Shown here: in pieces, positions 21,318 to 30,039 of the stretch
Layout: each line of letters starts with the position of its first letter
Position numbering within the stretch: the first letter of the stretch is position 1
NCBI GenBank assembly: GCA_016194745.1
Contig: JACQBA010000016.1
Coordinates: forward strand, 1 to 64,000
Direction: 5' to 3'
DNA from: Elusimicrobiota bacterium
GTDB lineage: Bacteria; Elusimicrobiota; Elusimicrobia; UBA1565; JACRDR01
DNA length: 64,000 bases
Notes under the pieces: model-generated
Told to the model about the DNA's origin: nothing
Database searches by the model: none
What the model saw: the letters and a program-made list of their open reading frames with translations, nothing else
Position numbers and translations under genes: made by a program

Positions 21318-22247
21318 CTAATACTCGCTCGGCCAGCCCAGTTTGACGGGCTCGGCGCGCAGCCCCGCCTTCTCGGCGGCGGGCTTGCCGACGCGCTCTT
21401 GGACGGCGCGCGGGTGCATGTTCGCCCAGTTCGTGTACATCCGGTACGAGTAGATATGGTTGACATGGCGCAGCAGCGCGGCCTTGTCCTTTTCGTCGAT
21501 CTTGAGCGCGCGGATGTCCCGCGACATCTGCTCGGCCACCGACTTCTGCGAGCCCTCGATCGACTCGCTCAGCTTGAAGATCGCGTCGACGTCCTTCTTG
21601 ACGGCGGGCGTCGCGGCGGCGATCTTGTCGTCCGCCTTGCGGACCTTCTCCTTGAGCGCCTTCCAATCGGGCGCGCTCGGGAGCGGGACGTAGCGCTGGA
21701 AGAACTCGGCGAGCCGGGGGTCCTTGTCCTCGAGGCCGCGCTTCTTGGCTTCCGCGAGGCGGGTCCAATGCGGCTTCCAGGCGGCCTCCTTCGGATGGAA
21801 CGGCACGCGGTCGCGCACCAAGGCGCCGAGGGCCGCGAAGACCTGGAAGACCGAGAAGCGCCGGGCGGGCGACGGCGGCTGCTTGAAGAGCTCGTCGAGC
21901 AGCGTCAGGGACTGGTCCGCGACGTTCCAGAACGCCTGCGGGGACATGGGTTCGTTGAACTTCTCGTTCCAGAGGATGGCCGCGTCCACCTTCTGCGCGT
22001 CGGTGCCCGTGAGGATCAGTCCCCGCAATTGAGGGAACGTCGTCTCCTTCGAGCCGGCGCTGCCGTTTCTCATCGAGACGCTGACGGGAAGGGAGTACTT
22101 GTCCGGAATCTCGGGGACGTCCGGAGTCGCCATCTCCTTGAGGACGTATTTGGGCGCGTCGCCCGTCGCGCCCTTGGACTTCGGCTTCTCCGCGGCCGCG
22201 AGCGACCAGCTCAGGCACAAGGCCCCTGCAAGTGCGAGTCGGTTCAT
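21318..22247 (-). CDS. Secreted protein of unknown function inserted between xseA and xseB
   Basis: A 309-residue protein with a signal peptide ending about residue 19 (SLAAAEK). The mature part is mostly helical and charged, with few Cys, and no motif I can name. Conserved-looking stretches include QAFWNVADQSLTLLDEL and HIYSYRMYTNWANMHPRAV. The start overlaps the xseA stop (ATGA), so it is translationally coupled to a cytoplasmic DNA-repair gene, although its product is exported. That may be only transcriptional convenience. Confidence 0.7.
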   Translation of the reverse strand: MNRLALAGALCLSWSLAAAEKPKSKGATGDAPKYVLKEMATPDVPEIPDKYSLPVSVSMRNGSAGSKETTFPQLRGLILTGTDAQKVDAAILWNEKFNEPMSPQAFWNVADQSLTLLDELFKQPPSPARRFSVFQVFAALGALVRDRVPFHPKEAAWKPHWTRLAEAKKRGLEDKDPRLAEFFQRYVPLPSAPDWKALKEKVRKADDKIAAATPAVKKDVDAIFKLSESIEGSQKSVAEQMSRDIRALKIDEKDKAALLRHVNHIYSYRMYTNWANMHPRAVQERVGKPAAEKAGLRAEPVKLGWPSEY

Positions 22248-23482
22248 GTGAGATCCTCCACGACGGCGCCGAATTCTCCCTCGTGCACGCGCACGCGCAG
22301 CTTGTCCTTCGGCTTGACCCCCTTGGACGAGCGCACGGCGCGGCCCTCGGGCTCCTTGAAGACGATCGCGTAGCCCCGCGAGAGGCAGCTGACGGGGCTC
22401 AGCGCGGCGAGCTTCTCATTCTGGAGCTTTAAGTCCTTCTCCGCGTGCCGAACGGTCTGGTCGAGCGACTGAAATAGCTTGCCGGTCAGCTCGTCGATGC
22501 GGCGGGCCGACTCCTCGAAGAGCCGGCGCGGGCTGAGCAGCCAGGGGCTTTGCGAGACGTAGCGCAGGCGCTCGTCGTAGCGCCGCACGAGATGCAGGAG
22601 CCCCGTGGGCAGCCGATCGCGCAGGCCGCGCAGATGGTCGAGGACCTCCTCCTTGTTGCGCACGACGAGCTCGGCCGCCGCGGACGGCGTCGGGGCGCGC
22701 AGGTCGGCCACGAAGTCGGCGATCGTCACGTCGGTCTCGTGCCCGACGCAGGAGATGATCGGGATCTTGGAGGCGGCGATGGCGCGGGCGACGATCTCGG
22801 TGTTGAACGCCCAGAGGTCCTCGAGCGAGCCCCCGCCGCGGCCGACCAGGAGCACGTCCGTGTCGTCGCAGTGCCTGTTGAAGTCCGCGATCGCCTCGGC
22901 GATCTGCGGCGGGGCCTCGTCGCCCTGCACCGCGACCGGATAGATGCGGATGTGCAGGCCCTTGAAGCGGCGGTTGAGGACATTGAGCATGTCCCGCACG
23001 GCCGCGCCCTGGAGCGAGGTGACGATGCCGATACGCTCCGGAAAAGTCGGGATGGGTTTCTTGCGAGACTCCTCGAAGAGGCCTTCCGCCAGGAGCTTGG
23101 CCTTCAGCTGCTCGAAGGCGAGCTGGAGCGAGCCCTGCGCCTTGGGCTGGACGGAGGTCACGATGAGCTGGTACTGGCCGCGCTTCATGTAGGTCGACAC
23201 GCGGCCGCGCGCGACGACGAGGAGCCCGTGCGTCAGCTCGAACTTCATCGCGCTCGCCGCGCCTTTGAAGAGGACCGAGGAGATCTGGGACTCCGCGTCC
23301 TTGAGCGTGAAATAGGTGTGCCCGGAGGGGAACGTCCTGGGGTCCGAGATCTCTCCCTCGACCCAGACGCTGGCGAAACTCTCCTCGAGGAGGTCGTGGA
23401 TGTCGCGGTTGAGCTGGGTGACCGACAGCACGCGCGAGCGCGCCTGGGTCTCCGGCTCCAGCAGCGGCAATTCGTCGTTCAT
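22244..23482 (-). CDS. xseA: Exodeoxyribonuclease VII large subunit
   Basis: A 412-residue catalytic subunit. An N-terminal OB fold (LSVTQLNRDIHDLLEESFASVWVEGEIS, GHTYFTLKD) is followed by the nuclease domain with RIGIVTSLQGAAVRDML, VLLVGRGGGSLEDLWAFN and ISCVGHETDVTIADFVADLRAPTPSAAAE, all XseA hallmarks. A C-terminal coiled region contacts XseB. The ATG at 23482 has AGGACC before it and a TACAAT further upstream. The 125-bp gap to the next gene holds a small CTCTC/GAGAG hairpin and nothing else I can assign. Confidence 0.95.
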   Translation of the reverse strand: MNDELPLLEPETQARSRVLSVTQLNRDIHDLLEESFASVWVEGEISDPRTFPSGHTYFTLKDAESQISSVLFKGAASAMKFELTHGLLVVARGRVSTYMKRGQYQLIVTSVQPKAQGSLQLAFEQLKAKLLAEGLFEESRKKPIPTFPERIGIVTSLQGAAVRDMLNVLNRRFKGLHIRIYPVAVQGDEAPPQIAEAIADFNRHCDDTDVLLVGRGGGSLEDLWAFNTEIVARAIAASKIPIISCVGHETDVTIADFVADLRAPTPSAAAELVVRNKEEVLDHLRGLRDRLPTGLLHLVRRYDERLRYVSQSPWLLSPRRLFEESARRIDELTGKLFQSLDQTVRHAEKDLKLQNEKLAALSPVSCLSRGYAIVFKEPEGRAVRSSKGVKPKDKLRVRVHEGEFGAVVEDLT

Positions 23483-23607
23483 GACGGTCCTATTGTACCT
23501 AAATGACGGGCGAGGCGAGGCGCCCCCGTAGTCATACGAGTTGGAGGCCCAAAAGGTTCCCTTCCGGCTCTCGCCTGAGAGGGTGCGGACGGGGGGGCGA
23601 TCGGAGC

Positions 23608-24603
23608 CTATTGCGGCGAAGCTTCGGTCGGCACCATCTCGTAGAGCTGGTCGGCCGGGAGCGTTTCCCAGTACTCGTGACGGGCTTTGTCGGCGGTGTT
23701 GTATTTTTCCTGGAGCTGATCGCACAGGGCCGCCTGCGCAGGCGTTATCGAGGCGACGCACGCGTCGAGGTCCTTATGGGCGCGCACGGCGTCCTGATGG
23801 AGCGCCGCGAACTGCCGGACGAAATCCGACACCACTTTCGGGAAGGAGCCGAGAAACTCCTCTTTCGTGCTGACCATGGCCGAGTAGTCGAGGTCCTGCG
23901 CGACGATGACGAGGTTGTTGCCCAGGAACGAATTCAGCTTGGTGACCTTGACCTGCTGCTCCTCGTCGCCGTTCTCCCGGACTTTCTTCGTCGAGACCGA
24001 GACGGCTTCGCGGCTCATGCCCCAGCCTCCGGTCGGATCGGTGAATTGAATCCTGCCGTCGCCGAGAGACTTGCCCTGGACGCTCGCGTCGGTCGTCTCC
24101 CGCGTCAGCTCGCTCGCGCCCGCCGCGTACATGTAGCTTTGATGCGAGCGCCATTCCTTGAACTCGTCCGGGCTCGCGCCCGGCGTGCGCATGTACTCCG
24201 ACAGGGTGAGCACGACGGAGGGGGTGTCCGTGTACAGCTTAGTGAACGTGAACTGGTAGGAGGTCGGTCCGTCGCCGAACTTCGCCGTGAGCCCGGTGCG
24301 GACGATCGGGCCGATCTTGGGACGCTTCTTGCGCGTCGTGGACTCGACGACGTAGAACGTGAAGGTCGTCCGAGTACGGTAGTAGGCCTCGGTGGGGATC
24401 GGCGTCTCTTTGGTCCAGTCGGGCTTCGGCGCTTCGGTCTTCGCGGCGGCGGCCGGGATCAGCGGAGCGGCGGGCAGCTCGCGGGTGCCGGAAAACTCCA
24501 GGGCTTGGCGGAGAGCCGGGGCGGTCTCGATGGGACCGGCGTGGCTCCAGGCGTTGATGGGAAAAGCGACGGCTGCGGCGGCGGCGAATCGAATCACGTT
24601 CAT
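23608..24603 (-). CDS. Secreted protein, tandem paralogue A
   Basis: A 331-residue exported protein. I chose the ATG at 24603, which has a GGAGGGG site; the longer frame lacks one. Its body is clearly homologous to the next gene upstream (24776-25768): both have YRT-x-T near residue 75, TGLxAKFGDG, YQFxFTKLY, DEFKEWRSxQSYxYAAGA and a C-terminal helical part with two Cys (DACxAS...AxCDxLQ) and KARHEYWETL. No catalytic motif is visible. The beta-rich middle and helical end suggest an extracellular or periplasmic binding protein. Confidence 0.7.
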   Translation of the reverse strand: MNVIRFAAAAAVAFPINAWSHAGPIETAPALRQALEFSGTRELPAAPLIPAAAAKTEAPKPDWTKETPIPTEAYYRTRTTFTFYVVESTTRKKRPKIGPIVRTGLTAKFGDGPTSYQFTFTKLYTDTPSVVLTLSEYMRTPGASPDEFKEWRSHQSYMYAAGASELTRETTDASVQGKSLGDGRIQFTDPTGGWGMSREAVSVSTKKVRENGDEEQQVKVTKLNSFLGNNLVIVAQDLDYSAMVSTKEEFLGSFPKVVSDFVRQFAALHQDAVRAHKDLDACVASITPAQAALCDQLQEKYNTADKARHEYWETLPADQLYEMVPTEASPQ

Positions 24604-24716
24604 GTGAATCCCCTCCGGCGATACGACCGATCTAGTCTCATGATACAACCGGACCTCCCGAGACAATATGGGCCCGGGGGGCAGAAATGCGGCTTCAATC
24701 GGGACCCTGGCGCCTA

Positions 24717-24757
24717 GGAAAATAGAGCCCCCTCTTCCGCGGTCGCGGAAAAGGGGG
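24717..24757 (-). terminator. Rho-independent terminator between the tandem paralogues
   Basis: On the minus strand, CCCCCTTTTCCGC and GCGGAAGAGGGGG pair around GACC with one mismatch, followed by CTCTATTTTCC. It lies just after the stop at 24776, so the two paralogues are probably separate transcription units. Confidence 0.8.
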
Positions 24758-24775
24758 TGGCGGTGAGATCGCGGC

Positions 24776-25768
24776 TTAGTCTTGCGGGATCGGCTCGGTC
24801 GGGACGAGCTGGCCGAGGTCCTGCTCGTTGAGAGTCTCCCAGAACTCGTGGCGCGCCTTGTCGGCGGCGGCGTACTTCGCTTGGAGCTCGTCGCACTTGG
24901 CCTGGGTCTGCGGCGTCACCGACGCGTTGCAGGCGTCCGACTCCTTGTGCAGCCGCACGGCCTCCAGATGCATATCCGCGAACTTCCTCAGGAAGTCCGA
25001 CACGGGGGTCGGGAAGGAACCGAGCAGCTGCTCCTTCGTGCTCACCTTCGCGGTGTAGGAAAGATCGTGCGCGACCACGACCTGGGCGTTGCCGGCGAAT
25101 ATGTTCATGTTCGTCGTCTTGACGGTCTGGGTCTCGTCGCCGTTCGCCTGCACTTTCTTCGTCGAGACCTGCACGGCCTCTCGGCCCAAGCCCCAATCCC
25201 CGGTCGGATCGTTGTAGCGCAGCGCGCCGTTGCCGACATCCTTGCCGAGCACGTTCGAGGTGGTGATGGGGTCCTTGACGAGCTCGGTGGCGCCGGCCGA
25301 GTACGAGAAGCTCTGATAGGACCGCCACTCCTTGAACTCATCCTTGCCGGGACCCATGGTGCGCACGATCTCGGAGAGCGAGAGCACCGCGGAGGAGTCC
25401 TCCGCGTAGAGCTTCGTGAAGTTGAACTGATAGAAGGTGTTGCCGTCGCCGAATTTCGCGTTGAGGCCGGTACGCGTGATCGGCCCCTGGGCGGGAAGCT
25501 TGCGCCGGGTCGTCGCGTCGACGAAGTGCATCGTGGTGGCGGTGCTCGTGCGGTAGTAGCCTTCCACCGGGACCGGGAGGATCGCCTTGTTGTCGGCGGC
25601 GGCGGTCTTGGCGGCGATCGGGATCAGCGGGATGGACGGCGCGGCGTGATCTCCGGCGAGCTGGACGGCGTGTTGGAGCGCGGCGGCAGACGTCGGTATT
25701 TCAACGCGGCTCCAAGCGGGGGAGCAGTAGGCGGCTGCGACGACAAGGGCGAGCGACGAGAATTTCAT
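24776..25768 (-). CDS. Secreted protein, tandem paralogue B
   Basis: A 330-residue exported protein (signal peptide to about residue 20). It is alignable end to end with the protein at 23608-24603, sharing RTGLNAKFGDG, YQFNFTKLYAED, DEFKEWRSYQSFSYSAGATEL, a W-G-x-x-REAVxVSTKKVxxNGDE block and the two-Cys C-terminal helices. The pair arose by tandem duplication and has since diverged across the whole length. Its own terminator follows. Function unknown. Confidence 0.7.
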   Translation of the reverse strand: MKFSSLALVVAAAYCSPAWSRVEIPTSAAALQHAVQLAGDHAAPSIPLIPIAAKTAAADNKAILPVPVEGYYRTSTATTMHFVDATTRRKLPAQGPITRTGLNAKFGDGNTFYQFNFTKLYAEDSSAVLSLSEIVRTMGPGKDEFKEWRSYQSFSYSAGATELVKDPITTSNVLGKDVGNGALRYNDPTGDWGLGREAVQVSTKKVQANGDETQTVKTTNMNIFAGNAQVVVAHDLSYTAKVSTKEQLLGSFPTPVSDFLRKFADMHLEAVRLHKESDACNASVTPQTQAKCDELQAKYAAADKARHEFWETLNEQDLGQLVPTEPIPQD

Positions 25769-25830
25769 GAGACCTCCTGTAACGCGATGGCCCCCCCTCG
25801 TTGGCGATCATAACACCGGCGTCGCATGCA

Positions 25831-25874
25831 ACAAAATAGGCCCCCGGACGCATTTCGGACGGCGTCCGGAGGCC
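25831..25874 (-). terminator. Rho-independent terminator
   Basis: On the minus strand, GGCCTCCGGACGC and GCGTCCGGGGGCC pair with a 10-nt loop and one internal mismatch, followed by TATTTTGTT. It ends the gene whose stop is at 25891. Confidence 0.8.
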
Positions 25875-25890
25875 TTGGAGTCCCTGGTTC

Positions 25891-26673
25891 CTAGCGCGGG
25901 CAGCCCCAGTGGAACTCGATGATCATCCGGCTCATGCGGTTGGGGAACACGCGGACGAGCCGCGAGGCGGCGCAAGCGTTGACGTCCGCGCTGGGCGTCA
26001 CCGTGTACTCGCCCGGCGCAAGGCGCGCCACGAACTCGCCGTTGGCGTCGGTCTGCAGCACGGCGACCGGCTGGCGGTCCTTCCAAATCTTGATGACGGC
26101 GCCCGCCAAGGGCTTCGACGGTCCCTGGCCGACCAGGTTCACGTTGCCCTTCAGGCCGGTCGTAAACACCTCGCCGGCAGACGCGTCCGAACCCGCGACC
26201 TTCTCGAACGCCGGGACGACCTTGGCCGGGTGGCCGAAGAGCTGGTCGCCGCGCTTGGAGAGCGCGAAGACGAGGTCGTTGATGAGGGCCTGGTTGCCGC
26301 TCGAGCGCGGGTCGATCAAGAGGATGAGTCCCCAGTCGCGCTCGTTCACCTTGTTGACTTGGGCGGAGACGCGGGCCTGGTACTTAGAGGAAACGGCCTC
26401 CATGCAGCGCGCGAGGTACGTCTCGCTCTCCTCGAGCGTCGGCTGGCGGAAGTAGCTGGCGTCCACGACGCGGCACTCCTCCAACCCCTCGAAGGCGTCC
26501 TTCACGAAGGCCTGCGGCATGCGGCCGCTGATCTGGTGGGCCTTGAACTGAGAGCGCTGCGGGGCCTGGTAGAAGCCGACCGAGGCGTCGTTCCACTGCG
26601 TCTCGAGGCTCGCGGCCTGCCCGAGGGCCGGCAGCAACACGGTGAGCGCGGCGATGCTGGCGATGAGGTTCAT
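25891..26673 (-). CDS. Secreted protein with C-terminal carboxypeptidase-regulatory/Cna-B-like domain
   Basis: A 260-residue exported protein (signal peptide to about residue 20). Residues 170-260 form a transthyretin-like beta-sandwich: GNVNLVGQGPSKPLAGAVI, then LQTDANGEFVARLAPGEYTVT, the usual pattern of carboxypeptidase regulatory-like or Cna-B domains. The N-terminal 165 residues are unfamiliar, with a Cys pair (EECRVVD, ARCMEAV) and a LILLIDPRSSG strand. An export or surface role is likely; no enzyme motif is seen. Confidence 0.65.
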   Translation of the reverse strand: MNLIASIAALTVLLPALGQAASLETQWNDASVGFYQAPQRSQFKAHQISGRMPQAFVKDAFEGLEECRVVDASYFRQPTLEESETYLARCMEAVSSKYQARVSAQVNKVNERDWGLILLIDPRSSGNQALINDLVFALSKRGDQLFGHPAKVVPAFEKVAGSDASAGEVFTTGLKGNVNLVGQGPSKPLAGAVIKIWKDRQPVAVLQTDANGEFVARLAPGEYTVTPSADVNACAASRLVRVFPNRMSRMIIEFHWGCPR

Positions 26674-26828
26674 GGTGGGTCTCCTTTACTGTGCTGTAGG
26701 CATCTTAGCGGGAAGCGGATTCGCCCCGTAATGCGCGTGCTCAAGGAACGCGATTGATCCAGATCAAGCCTGATACCGCCCTGTCACCCTCGGCGCGCAT
26801 GCTATCGGTGGGCGCGGAGGGAGAGACC

Positions 26829-27440
26829 ATGATGCCCCCTCGCGAGCTCGATTCGATCAAGGTCGCCACACCGTGCACCCAGTCTTGGGACGCGATGGCG
26901 GGCGACGACAAAGTCCGGTTCTGTTCCTCCTGCCGCCTCAACGTCTACAACCTGTCCTCGATGTCCCGCGCCGAGGCGGAGTCTTTCGTCGCGCTGTCTG
27001 AAGGGCGCATGTGCGTCGCGTTCTATCGTCGCGCGGACGGAAAGATCCTCACGCAGGACTGTCCCGTCGGCATGGCGGGCTTCCGCCGGCGGTTGTCCAA
27101 GTTGGGGGCGTTCGCGATCGGCCTTGTCGTCGTGGTAATCGTCGGCGCGATCGAGCTGCTCAGAGGGAAGGCGTCCAACGGATTCATCGGCTGTTTTGCA
27201 TCGGATGGAAAATCGATCGGGATAGACACTCCACGGTTCATGCTAGGGAGCTCCGGAGGCTTCGTAGAGACCTTCCCATCCGTACATCGACCCGCAGCGA
27301 ACGCAAACGCGGCGATAACGCCGCTGATGGTCGGGTCGGTCTCCGCTGAGACTCCGGGCGCGGCGCCGGAGAAGCCGAAAGAGGACGCGTTCCTGGACAA
27401 ACCGGTGCCCCTGTTTCGGACCGGGAAGGAATGGCGCTGA
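26829..27440 (+). CDS. Cys-rich membrane protein, tandem copy 1
   Basis: A 203-residue protein. I chose the tandem ATG at 26829, after GGAGGGAGAG. Residues 1-80 are a cytoplasmic-type module with five Cys: PCTQSWDAM, RFCSSCRLNVYNLS, GRMCVAFYRRADG, and LTQDCPVG. One membrane helix follows (about 95-115), then a low-complexity tail. The same module recurs in the next gene. I recognise it as a recurrent uncharacterised module in other GC-rich bacteria but know no name or function. The C-x2-C and spaced Cys suggest metal binding or redox sensing across the membrane. Confidence 0.65.
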   Translation: MMPPRELDSIKVATPCTQSWDAMAGDDKVRFCSSCRLNVYNLSSMSRAEAESFVALSEGRMCVAFYRRADGKILTQDCPVGMAGFRRRLSKLGAFAIGLVVVVIVGAIELLRGKASNGFIGCFASDGKSIGIDTPRFMLGSSGGFVETFPSVHRPAANANAAITPLMVGSVSAETPGAAPEKPKEDAFLDKPVPLFRTGKEWR

Positions 27441-27444
27441 ACCG

Positions 27445-28242
27445 ATGGGTTCCCCTCGCGAGCTTGACGCGCTGACCCTCGCTTCGCCGTGCACCCAGTC
27501 CTGGGACGCGATGGAGGGCGACGAACGGGTCCGCTTCTGCGGGCTGTGCCGGCTCAACGTCTACAATCTCTCCGCGATGCCGCGCGCCGAGGCGGAGGCG
27601 CTGGTAGCCTCGCGCGAGGGCCGGCTGTGCGTGCGGTTCTATCAGCGCGCGGACGGCACGATCCTCACCCGGGATTGCCCCGTCGGCTTGGCTGCGTTCC
27701 GGCTGCGGGTCCTCAAGCTCGCGGGAGCTGCGGCCGGTCTCTGCGTCCTGCTGGCGCAAGGTGCCATGCGGCTGCTCGGGGCGGGCGGAAGGAGTGACAG
27801 GCCGGCGTGCGCCGCGATGAAGTGGAGCCCTTCTCCGGCGGCGCGGGAAGGAGCGGTACGGGACTCTCAAGACGAAGAGAGCCGATCGTTGGGCCGCGCG
27901 AGACGCAGCGCCTCGGGCGAGGTGGAAACCAACATGCCCCGTGTGCCGCGGGAGCCGGGGGTCTCCGTCGATCCCAATAGCGCGCCGCCCGGGCCATTTA
28001 CGAGCCTCATATCTGCCGTGGCGAATCCGCTCCTGTCGGCGGGCCAAGTGCCCCCGGTGCCGCCTCCTTTCGAAGTGGGGACCCATCGCATGGGGGGTCT
28101 TCCGATGATCCGGAACCACGCGAAATCAGGAAGAAACACCGATGGGACTCCCGCGGAGAAAAAAACTCTGAAGCGGCTTAGACCGGTCTTCGGGAGTTGG
28201 CCCAGCTTTGCCGACCGCAAGTCGGGCGACTCTAACCCGTAG
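27445..28242 (+). CDS. Cys-rich membrane protein, tandem copy 2
   Basis: A 265-residue paralogue starting 4 nt after copy 1. All five Cys positions are kept (PCTQSWDAMEGD, RFCGLCRLNVYNLS, RLCVRFYQRADG, LTRDCPVG), followed by one hydrophobic helix near residue 90-110. The long tail (110-265) is Pro/Ser/Arg-rich and unlike that of copy 1. The two genes are cotranscribed and end just before the convergent rarA stop. Confidence 0.65.
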   Translation: MGSPRELDALTLASPCTQSWDAMEGDERVRFCGLCRLNVYNLSAMPRAEAEALVASREGRLCVRFYQRADGTILTRDCPVGLAAFRLRVLKLAGAAAGLCVLLAQGAMRLLGAGGRSDRPACAAMKWSPSPAAREGAVRDSQDEESRSLGRARRSASGEVETNMPRVPREPGVSVDPNSAPPGPFTSLISAVANPLLSAGQVPPVPPPFEVGTHRMGGLPMIRNHAKSGRNTDGTPAEKKTLKRLRPVFGSWPSFADRKSGDSNP

Positions 28243-28245
28243 CGG

Positions 28246-29559
28246 TTATCGCTTGGATTTGCCGGACTTGAGAGACTTCAACCGATCCGCCAAACGCGCC
28301 TCGTCGCCCTGATCGGTGGGCTCGTAGAGCTTGACCGGCTTGGGCAGGTACTCCTGGTCGACGTAGTGCCCCGGGAAGTCGTGCGGGTACTTGTAGCCGA
28401 CGCCGTGGCCGCGGGACTTGGAGTCCATGTTCGCGTCGCGCAGGTGGAGCGGGACCTCCCGCGCGGGGCCGCTGTGCACCTCGCTCGTCGCGTTGTCGAT
28501 CGCAAGGTAGGCCGCGTTGGATTTGGGCGCGCAGGCGACGTAGATCGCCGCCTGGGACAGGGGGATGCGCGCCTCGGGCATGCCGACGAACTCGACCGCC
28601 TGGAACGCCGCGTTGGCGACGACGAGCGCGCGGAAGTCCGCGTTGCCGACGTCCTCCGACGCGCAGATGACGATGCGCCGCGCGAGGAAGCGCGGGTCCT
28701 CCCCGGCCGCGAGCATCTTGGCCATCCAATAGACCGCCGCGTCGGGGTCCGAGCCGCGCATCGATTTGATGAAGGCGGAGATGTGGTCGTAATGGTCGTC
28801 GGACTTGCGGTCGTAGCGGAGCGAGCGGCGCTGGATCGACTCCTCGGCGACCGCGAGCGTGATGCGCCGCTTGCCGTCCATGCCGACCGGCGTCGTCAAG
28901 GCGGAGAGCTCCAGGGCGTTCAAGAGCTTGCGGGCGTCGCCGCCGGCCATGCGGGCGAAGTGGTCGCGCGCGTCCGGTTCGACGGCGAGCTGTTGGGCGC
29001 CCAGGCCGCGCTCCGGGTTCGAGGCGGCGCGGTCGAGGATGGCTTTCAGGTGATCCTCGGTGAGCGGGTGGAACTCGAAGGAGGTGAACCGCGAGAGGAG
29101 CGCCGCGTTCACGTAGAAAGACGGGTTCTCCGTCGTCATGCCGATCAGGATCACCTCGCCCCTCTCCACGGAGGGGAGCAGGACGTCCTGCTGCGTGCGG
29201 TTGAAGTGATGGATCTCGTCGACCAAGAGCAGCGTGCGGCGCCCGGTGTGAGCGGCCAAATGCTTCGCCGATTCGAGGGTCTTCTTGAGCTCCGCGACGC
29301 CGGCCAGGACGGCGTTGAGCTCCTCGAAGCGCGCGTTCGCCTTCGACGCGATGAAGCGCGCGAGCGCGGTCTTGCCTGAGCCCGGGGTGCCGAAGAAGAG
29401 GGCGGAGGTCACGCGGTCGGACTCGATGAGCCGGCGCAGCATCTTGCCGGGCGCCAAGAGATGCTCCTGGCCGACGAATTCCTCGAGGGCCGCCGGCGCC
29501 ATGCGGGCGGCCAGCGGCAAATGATCGGCGGGCGGGGTGAACAGCTCTCCTTCGGGCAT
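28246..29559 (-). CDS. rarA: Replication-associated recombination protein A (RarA/MgsA)
   Basis: A 437-residue AAA+ ATPase that acts at stalled replication forks. Visible are the MgsA opening (LAARMAPAALEEFVGQEHLLAPGKMLRRLI), Walker A GTPGSGKT, Walker B LLLVDEIHHFNRTQQD, sensor-1 IGMTTENPSF, and the arginine-finger region SRFTSFEF. The C-terminal tetramerisation part includes SDDHYDHISAFIKSMRGSDPDAAVYW and YKYPHDFPG. Full length. The ATG at 29559 lies 5 nt after the zapA stop, so the two share a transcript. Confidence 0.95.
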   Translation of the reverse strand: MPEGELFTPPADHLPLAARMAPAALEEFVGQEHLLAPGKMLRRLIESDRVTSALFFGTPGSGKTALARFIASKANARFEELNAVLAGVAELKKTLESAKHLAAHTGRRTLLLVDEIHHFNRTQQDVLLPSVERGEVILIGMTTENPSFYVNAALLSRFTSFEFHPLTEDHLKAILDRAASNPERGLGAQQLAVEPDARDHFARMAGGDARKLLNALELSALTTPVGMDGKRRITLAVAEESIQRRSLRYDRKSDDHYDHISAFIKSMRGSDPDAAVYWMAKMLAAGEDPRFLARRIVICASEDVGNADFRALVVANAAFQAVEFVGMPEARIPLSQAAIYVACAPKSNAAYLAIDNATSEVHSGPAREVPLHLRDANMDSKSRGHGVGYKYPHDFPGHYVDQEYLPKPVKLYEPTDQGDEARLADRLKSLKSGKSKR

Positions 29560-29564
29560 GGGGC

Positions 29565-29870
29565 CTACTTCTTCTCGGCGATCGAGTCGAGGGTGTTCTG
29601 GAGCGAGATCGTCATCTGGTCGAGGCTCCGCTCCTCGGCGGCCTTGTGCAGGTCCTTCTCCGCCTTGAGCCTGGAGTTCTCGACGAGGACCTCGAGCGCG
29701 GCCAGGATGGCGAGCTTGGAGGTGTCGACGATCGCCGTCTCCTGGGCGATCTTCTCCATGCGCTGGGTCAGGTCCTTGGCGAGCGCGGGCAGCTCGATCG
29801 GCGTGATGCCCTCGAACTCGACCGTGAAGCGGCGGCCGTAGACTTCCAAGTCGACTTTTTCGTTCAGCAT
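29565..29870 (-). CDS. zapA: Cell division protein ZapA
   Basis: A 101-residue protein of ZapA length. The N-terminal VDLEVYGRRFTVEFEG strand pair, the AIVDTSKLAILAALEVLVENSRLK block and a C-terminal coiled coil match ZapA, which cross-links FtsZ filaments at the division ring. The ATG at 29870 has GGAGAGG before it and a TACAAT at 29904-29909 on the minus strand. A ZapB-like coiled-coil gene lies 2 kb away after pheT. Confidence 0.85.
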   Translation of the reverse strand: MLNEKVDLEVYGRRFTVEFEGITPIELPALAKDLTQRMEKIAQETAIVDTSKLAILAALEVLVENSRLKAEKDLHKAAEERSLDQMTISLQNTLDSIAEKK

Positions 29871-30039
29871 GGACGGATTCCTCTCCGACGAGCTCGCCGT
29901 CAGATTGTACTAAAACCGCGCCGTCTCGGTTGCAACACGGCATATGACCTTCGGGGCGGTCGAAACCCGGGACTTGTGGCTCTATTCGCGGCGCCCGGCG
30001 TCCCGCTAGAATCCGGACATCAACGGCGTACGGAGGATC

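Noticed and set aside
23500..23590. A glycine-riboswitch-like string (CTCTCAGGCGAGAGCCGGAAGGGAACC on the minus strand has the flavour, in part)
   Set aside because: The aptamer elements are in the wrong order and there is no glycine-related gene downstream; only a small hairpin can be supported.
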